A DNA stretch of 64,000 nt, taken from NCBI GenBank assembly GCA_038496445.1, contig JALMLS010000466.1, forward strand, positions 496,001-560,000, written 5' to 3'. Positions 59,735 through 64,000 of the stretch are shown here, in pieces (position 1 is the first letter of the stretch; the number at the start of each line of letters is the position of its first letter). The stretch comes from Trichosphaerium sp. ATCC 40318 (Eukaryota; Discosea; Flabellinia; Trichosidae). Made by a program: the position numbers and the translations under genes. The notes under the pieces are model-generated. The model was not told where the DNA came from, ran no database searches, and saw nothing but the letters and a program-made list of their open reading frames with translations.

Positions 59735-61148
59735 TTAACAAATATCGTCTTCTGCGTCTTCGCCTCCACCAGATTCCTTATCAAGTTGTTGTTTGATTTT
59801 TAGTAATTGCGAGGTATACCATTGATCAAGTCTTGTAATAGAATCATAATCAAAAATAGCCTAAAAAAACAGTAAGAAATCAATAAATAAAAGCAAAGAG
59901 TACAACGACGTTTAAAAGACCCACTAACCTTTTGAAATGCCTCAACATCATAATTAGAACATGCTTCAATGAGTTCCTTTACAAATATTAGAAAACAGTT
60001 AAAACACGTGATTGTTAGAGAAATAGAGGCGATAGATAAAAATGAATTAACGTACAGCTAGGAACTTGCATTGACGAGTACCACTGAATTCCAACTGCAA
60101 ATCTTGGTATTTCTCAAGTGCTTTGCGTGCGCCTACAACATCGCGTACCAAATGACATACAGCAGCTTTCATGAAGTGGTCTTTAGCCTTATATTTACCA
60201 AGAGCAGAACCTTTGATAAAAATTAGAAGGACGAAATAAGCTAAAAGCCTGATATTAACAAGAAAGAACAAAAACGCGTACCTAGAGATTCTGTGGCTAC
60301 TTTTTCGTATATATTTATTGCTCTGTCGTAGTCTGGTATTAGAGTAGCAAGGTGAGCTACTTCTAATGCGCATTTATTCCCTTGAGCTGTAGAACCTTCA
60401 CCCTTTTCAAATAATGAGTTTTTTTGTTACATTTAAGCATTTATCAAAGCGCACCTCGAAAAAGTCTGCAGCTTGTTGTAATGCTTCAATAGCTTTTTCA
60501 TTCTCTTGTTCAGCCTGGTGTATCTCTCCTATATCTTTATACAGTTTTGCAGCCATAGAGAAGCGTCCATCGTCTTTTTAGTTGAAAAAAAAGTCTGTCA
60601 GTCCAAAACTAGGTGTCAACGTGTCATTTATCTTTCTCGTACCAATGTACATTGAAGCAGCAGCCGTCAAACATTTAACAGCATCTTGTGGTGCTGTTTT
60701 TCTATAACATTTAGCAGCGCTTGTGTACTGTAGATGTTAATGAAACGTTTTTGAGGTTTTTTCTTATTTACCTGGTTCGAAACATCAAATCTATTGTCCG
60801 GGGATGCTTTACTGCGATATTTAGTTAATACAAGTGGTACAAATGTAAATTACCTGTAGCATGTTGCAGCGCTTGAAAACGCATCACCAGCTTCATTCCC
60901 TAGAATATGGGTAAGCGTTGATGTGGTTTTATGTTGTTTAACTCAAACGGAATTTGTTTAAAATACATTAAATTCGTAAAATTATAATTCAACATACATT
61001 CTTTCGCGACTTTGAGTTGGTTGGCGGCTTTAACAAAAAGTTCAGCTGCTTCTTCCAGCTTTTGCCTTTTACCCCACCACGCTCTTTCGGCTGCAACACT
61101 CTTCTGTTCAGCGAGTTTAACCAGTTCTTTACCTTTGTTTGCTGCCAT
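59735..61148 (-). CDS. NAPA: Alpha-SNAP (NSF attachment protein)
   Basis: Begins MAANKGKELVKLAEQKSVAA at 61148. Family blocks in order: a K-L-x-E-A-A-E-L-F-x-K-A-A-N-x-x-K equivalent (EEAAELFVKAANQLKVAKE), EAGDAFSSAATCYSKASPDN, VSNQYTSAAKCYRKTAPQDA, RFSMAAKLYKDIGEIHQAEQ, ENEKAIEALQQAADFFEGEG, ALEVAHLATLIPDYDRAINI, YEKVATESLGSALGKYKAKD with HFMKAAVCHL, and FLAELIEACSNYDVEAFQKA. The C-terminus (LDQWYTSQLLKIKQQL) carries the conserved L-D-x-W-x-x-x-L-L-x-x-I-K used to stimulate NSF. It ends EDDIC-stop. Alpha-SNAP bridges SNARE complexes and NSF for disassembly after membrane fusion. Complete, about 290 residues, seven or so introns. Confidence 0.94.
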
Positions 61149-61255
61149 TGTGGAGCAGTAATTTTAACTTAATCAAGACTAACGCTGACCACAGTATTCA
61201 TTGCTTGCCTAAGCTACAGAAATGCTGTAAAGCAATATACGCGTGACAAACCAAC

Positions 61256-63020
61256 ATGAAAGCGCCAATAAAGCATGTTGAACCACCAAAGTCAGTTCTA
61301 GATGTAATAGAGACTAAAGCTACGCCAGAAACGCTTACTTGGCTGGGCAGACGCCTAATGAAATCAGTACAACTTCTAAAATGATCCAAGACGCTTACAG
61401 TACCTAAGATACCAGAAGACGGCGTGAAATGGGCTTGTTTGTATGGTAGTAGGCACGTATAGTGTAAAACTACAGATTATGACATTAAACAGGGTACACG
61501 ACAAAACAGTCAATTGGTTGGATTCAGAGGCTCAATTAGACGTTATGATAGCCATAGACGACAACAAAGTACACTAGACGCTACCAGACGCTCCTAATTT
61601 CACTAGCTGTCACAATGGCATGCTGACAACCTACTTCTATCACCTTGGCACTACTCTGAATTCGCCAGAATAATCGGTTCAGGAATGGTCGATTATGTAC
61701 ACAAGAGACCCGCAGAGATGTATTACAACACTTACGTTACGCTCCAAGGTTCGTTTTAATACCACAAGGCCATAGTGACAAAAGGTCGTTAGGATTAAAG
61801 GATTCAAGATGTGCTTATAAGTATGGTACTATTGGTGTTGATGCTCTTGTTAAAGGTATAACCCAATGTTAAGACTATTTGATGTGAATTCATTTTTTGT
61901 AGATTTGGTCGAGTGGAAGTATCTTTACGCCGCTGGTAGATTCCACAAACCAGTGCGTTCATATAACAGAAAAGTTAAAACAAAAAATTCTATCCTCTAA
62001 GCATGATGTTTTCTCTTTCCTTATTTTTTCTTGTTTTCTTTCTACTCTATTGTACCCTTATCGACTTTCTTATAAACTATGTAAAGGTAGTACAACTTCT
62101 GGAGGATGATAGAATCACAGCTGCACAAGCGCAGAACTTGAAATCAGCTGTATCAACTGCTTTGCTACAACTTCCTGAAGAATTTTCTGAACAAGATTTA
62201 TACGAAACAATATGTGGTTTATCATATCTTGGTGATATTCGTAATAGAGTATCCGCAGAGAGTCCAACAAAAGTGATGGACTTGGTTAATAAAGGCGATA
62301 ATTTCGAGCTTATTAAAGGCCTATACAGTAACACAATACAACAACTTTCAAAAGAAAAATACATGTCAATAAAAAGTAAAGGACAAGGCAAAAACGTACC
62401 AGATGTCTTCATGGTACGATGACTTTTTCTTTAAACTCTTATCTCCTTCATAACTTGAATCTAAACTGTGCGTAGCAAGATCATTTGAATCATATTAAGC
62501 TCATGGGAACGCTTCCTATTAATCTAAAAAATATAATATTAAAACATAATGCAAAAAAAAAACAATCCGAAGCTGAAACATTTAAACGTATTGTACAAGC
62601 TAAAAAAACAAGAAAAGTAGTGAGACAAAGTGTGAGTATTATATAACTACTATATTTAAATACGTAATAACTTACTGACGTATTTACAGGTCGGAAAAAT
62701 TGTTTCAACATCAAGTAATGCAATGGTACGTACAACTTTTCTTATTTTTTTCACTTTTTCTTATAAATTGTTTACTAGGTACTTAACGGATTTCTTGCAT
62801 CTGGAGTTGGACGAAGTTTATTCTACGTAGCGTAAGATTATCTTCAAAGATATCAAGATTGTTTTAATCAAGTGGTAGGCGTAAATTCCGAAAAGGACTT
62901 AACGGTGAAAGCAGAGGACGTGATACACTTCTTAAAAGACCAAAAATGGCTGTTGATCAAGCTATGGCGAATAAAGAGCTCCCTCGATTGCCTCCTAAGC
63001 CAAGGAAAGTGAGACGCTAA
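61256..63020 (+). CDS. TAM41: Mitochondrial phosphatidate cytidylyltransferase TAM41
   Basis: Starts MKAPIKHVEPPKSVLDVIET at 61256. The nucleotidyltransferase blocks are split by small introns: WACLYGSG (about 61425-61447), then a strand with LDVMIAIDD (catalytic acidic pair), then HYSEFARIIGSGMVDYVHKR with YYNTYVTL, KYGTIGVDALVKDLVEWKYL with YAAGRFHKPV, then LLEDDRITAAQAQNLKSAVS and LLQLPEEFSEQDLYETICGL with SYLGDIR. The TAM41 C-terminal part (VVRQSVGKIVSTSSNAM; FLASGVGRSLFYVA) is extended by a further exon: FRKGLNGESRGRDTLLKRPK, ending KPRKVRR-stop (63018-63020), reached by a GTAAGA...GGTAG intron at about 62832-62875. TAM41 makes CDP-diacylglycerol at the inner mitochondrial membrane for cardiolipin synthesis. 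The basic tail looks lineage-specific. Exons at about 61,450-61,650 are approximate. Confidence 0.88.
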
Positions 63021-63556
63021 AAAACCGCTTCCAACACCAGAAACCAACCAACAAAAACCCATGTACAACAAAATTTTAAATGACATGGCTGCAAGAGCTC
63101 GTGTCGAACCGCTGTACTCTTAACCTGAATAGTTGATTAAAATACGTGATGAAGGTAATTCAAGGCTCTTTCTACATAATTTAGTTTACTGGTTGGAAAT
63201 GTTTTGATTGAAAGATATGCGTGTAGTTTCATACCAGACTCGCACGTGGCTACTTCGAACAGATTTTACTAATAAACTTGCGACAAATATACTCTATCAC
63301 GCCGTCTCGACATGAGCCTGACCAAGAATGCGCTTGGAACAAAGGTTTACTTAAGTACACTTCAAGTGCCGCTAGCCAACAGTTTAAACTATGTGCTAAC
63401 CCTTAACCTTTAAAATGCGCTGATTGTGTATGACATGAAGCTCACAATACCGGATAAACGTTGAACACTACAACATTCCAATCGTTCACAACATCGACGC
63501 ACAGTTGTGAACTATGTGAGTCTTGTTTACCCCATACTCAATCGACTCAAAACGCA
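63021..63556. other. Intergenic region downstream of TAM41
   Basis: About 535 bp. A 20-codon frame (MYNKILNDMAARARVEPLYS) at about 63,061-63,123 ends in a stop and could be an alternative last exon of TAM41, but no splice join keeps its frame. Otherwise I see nothing. Confidence 0.4.
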
Positions 63557-63936
63557 ATGCACCTCTTCGACTCACTTGCCATCGCCTGTCTACTTGTAAT
63601 GCTCATATGCCCTGCAGCTAGTACTGAAGAAGAGGAGGAGGCACAAACTTGTTCTGGAAAATGGTGTTCAAGATTGTTCACCAATGACACTGGAAAGACT
63701 TATTGTGGGGACAGGTGGGGTACGTGCCCTTCAAAACGTTTCATGAGCTACGCTTTGATATTAATTTGTTAGTTTCACTGTTGGTCTTACCTAAGTAGTA
63801 TGATAAAGTCTCAGGTTCAAAAAAATGTAAAAAGTGCATTAAACGTACTGCAGGTGGCAAGAAATGCAATCACCGAGATGGCCAAATGCACCAAAACCCC
63901 GTCGGCAACAGCATCACAAAATACGAGTGTAAATGA
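63557..63936 (+). CDS. Small secreted Cys-rich protein (provisional exon structure)
   Basis: The start at 63557 gives MHLFDSLAIACLLVMLICPA, a clean signal peptide, then ASTEEEEEAQTCSGKWCSRL and NDTGKTYCGDRW. Downstream, in another frame, a Cys/Lys-rich exon reads SGSKKCKKCIKRTAGGKKCN, then HRDGQMHQNP, ending KYECK-stop at about 63936. An intron in between is required (a GTACGT donor lies at 63720), but no acceptor I tried gives a perfect phase. I do not recognise the family. The Cys count suggests a disulfide-bonded extracellular protein of about 110 residues. Confidence 0.5.
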
Positions 63937-64000
63937 TTTTTTTGTACCTAAATCTTGAACTGTTTAAGTCAAAATTACCAACAAAAAAAAAAGTGTAAAC

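Noticed and set aside
62832-62835. TAM41 ending at the TAA right after F-Y-V-A
   Set aside because: A GTAAGA donor overlaps this site and an in-frame basic exon follows to 63020, so the longer form is preferred.

Overview
This is a stretch of nuclear DNA from a gene-dense, AT-rich unicellular eukaryote. About 25 protein-coding genes fill 64 kb on both strands, with intergenic gaps usually of 100-700 bp. Nearly every gene is broken by very short introns, often 37-60 bp, with a strong GTACGT-like donor (ACGTAC when the gene is on the minus strand), a CTAAC/CTAAT-like branch point and a TAG/CAG acceptor. TAA, TAG and TGA all end recognisable proteins, so the code looks standard. The gene content (formin, HIRA, SLU7, alpha-SNAP, COQ8 kinase, TAM41, SAC1, GOST and FAXDC2-like membrane proteins, a TPR-SGNH protein, W-repeat/nuclease-like proteins, PTEPT-rich glycoproteins) fits a free-living protist or microalga, perhaps stramenopile-like. 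The sequence alone does not fix the lineage. I saw no tRNA, rRNA, CRISPR array or intact transposon.

Layout. 1-12 kb: TPR-SGNH protein (-), TVP38/TMEM64 membrane protein (+), cyclin H (+), SAC1 phosphoinositide phosphatase (-), a DMT-like multi-pass protein (+). 13-21.4 kb: a PT-rich cell-surface glycoprotein (+), an F-box/LRR protein (-), a W-repeat protein ending in a nuclease-like domain (-), an RNF126-type E3 ligase (-), a four-EF-hand protein (-). 21.4-27.6 kb: COQ8/ADCK kinase (+), a secreted glycosidase-like protein (+), a fatty-acid hydroxylase superfamily enzyme (+). 27.8-36.6 kb: HIRA (-) head-to-head with H2A.Z (+), SLU7 (-), a peroxisomal-type SDR (+). 36.8-46.5 kb: a C2/Gln-rich/LRR protein (+), signal-bearing MsrA (+), a GOST-family 7TM protein (+), a ThuA-like protein (-), a PRXL2-type peroxiredoxin with an in-frame TGA (-). 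46.8-64 kb: a RhoGAP-like protein with repeated LENDLD motifs (+), a diaphanous-type formin (-), a second W-repeat protein (+), alpha-SNAP (-), mitochondrial TAM41 (+), and a small secreted Cys-rich protein (+).

Themes. Chromatin genes (HIRA and H2A.Z) share one divergent promoter. Two cytoskeletal genes (RhoGAP-like and formin) are convergent neighbours. Several genes concern membrane lipids or traffic (SAC1, TVP38-like, alpha-SNAP, TAM41, FAXDC2-like). The least ordinary items are the W-repeat/nuclease pair, the degenerate RhoGAP with an array of short acidic motifs, the C2-LRR fusion and the candidate selenocysteine codon. Exon joins were worked out by eye from reading frame and splice signals, so individual exon ends may be off by a few bases.
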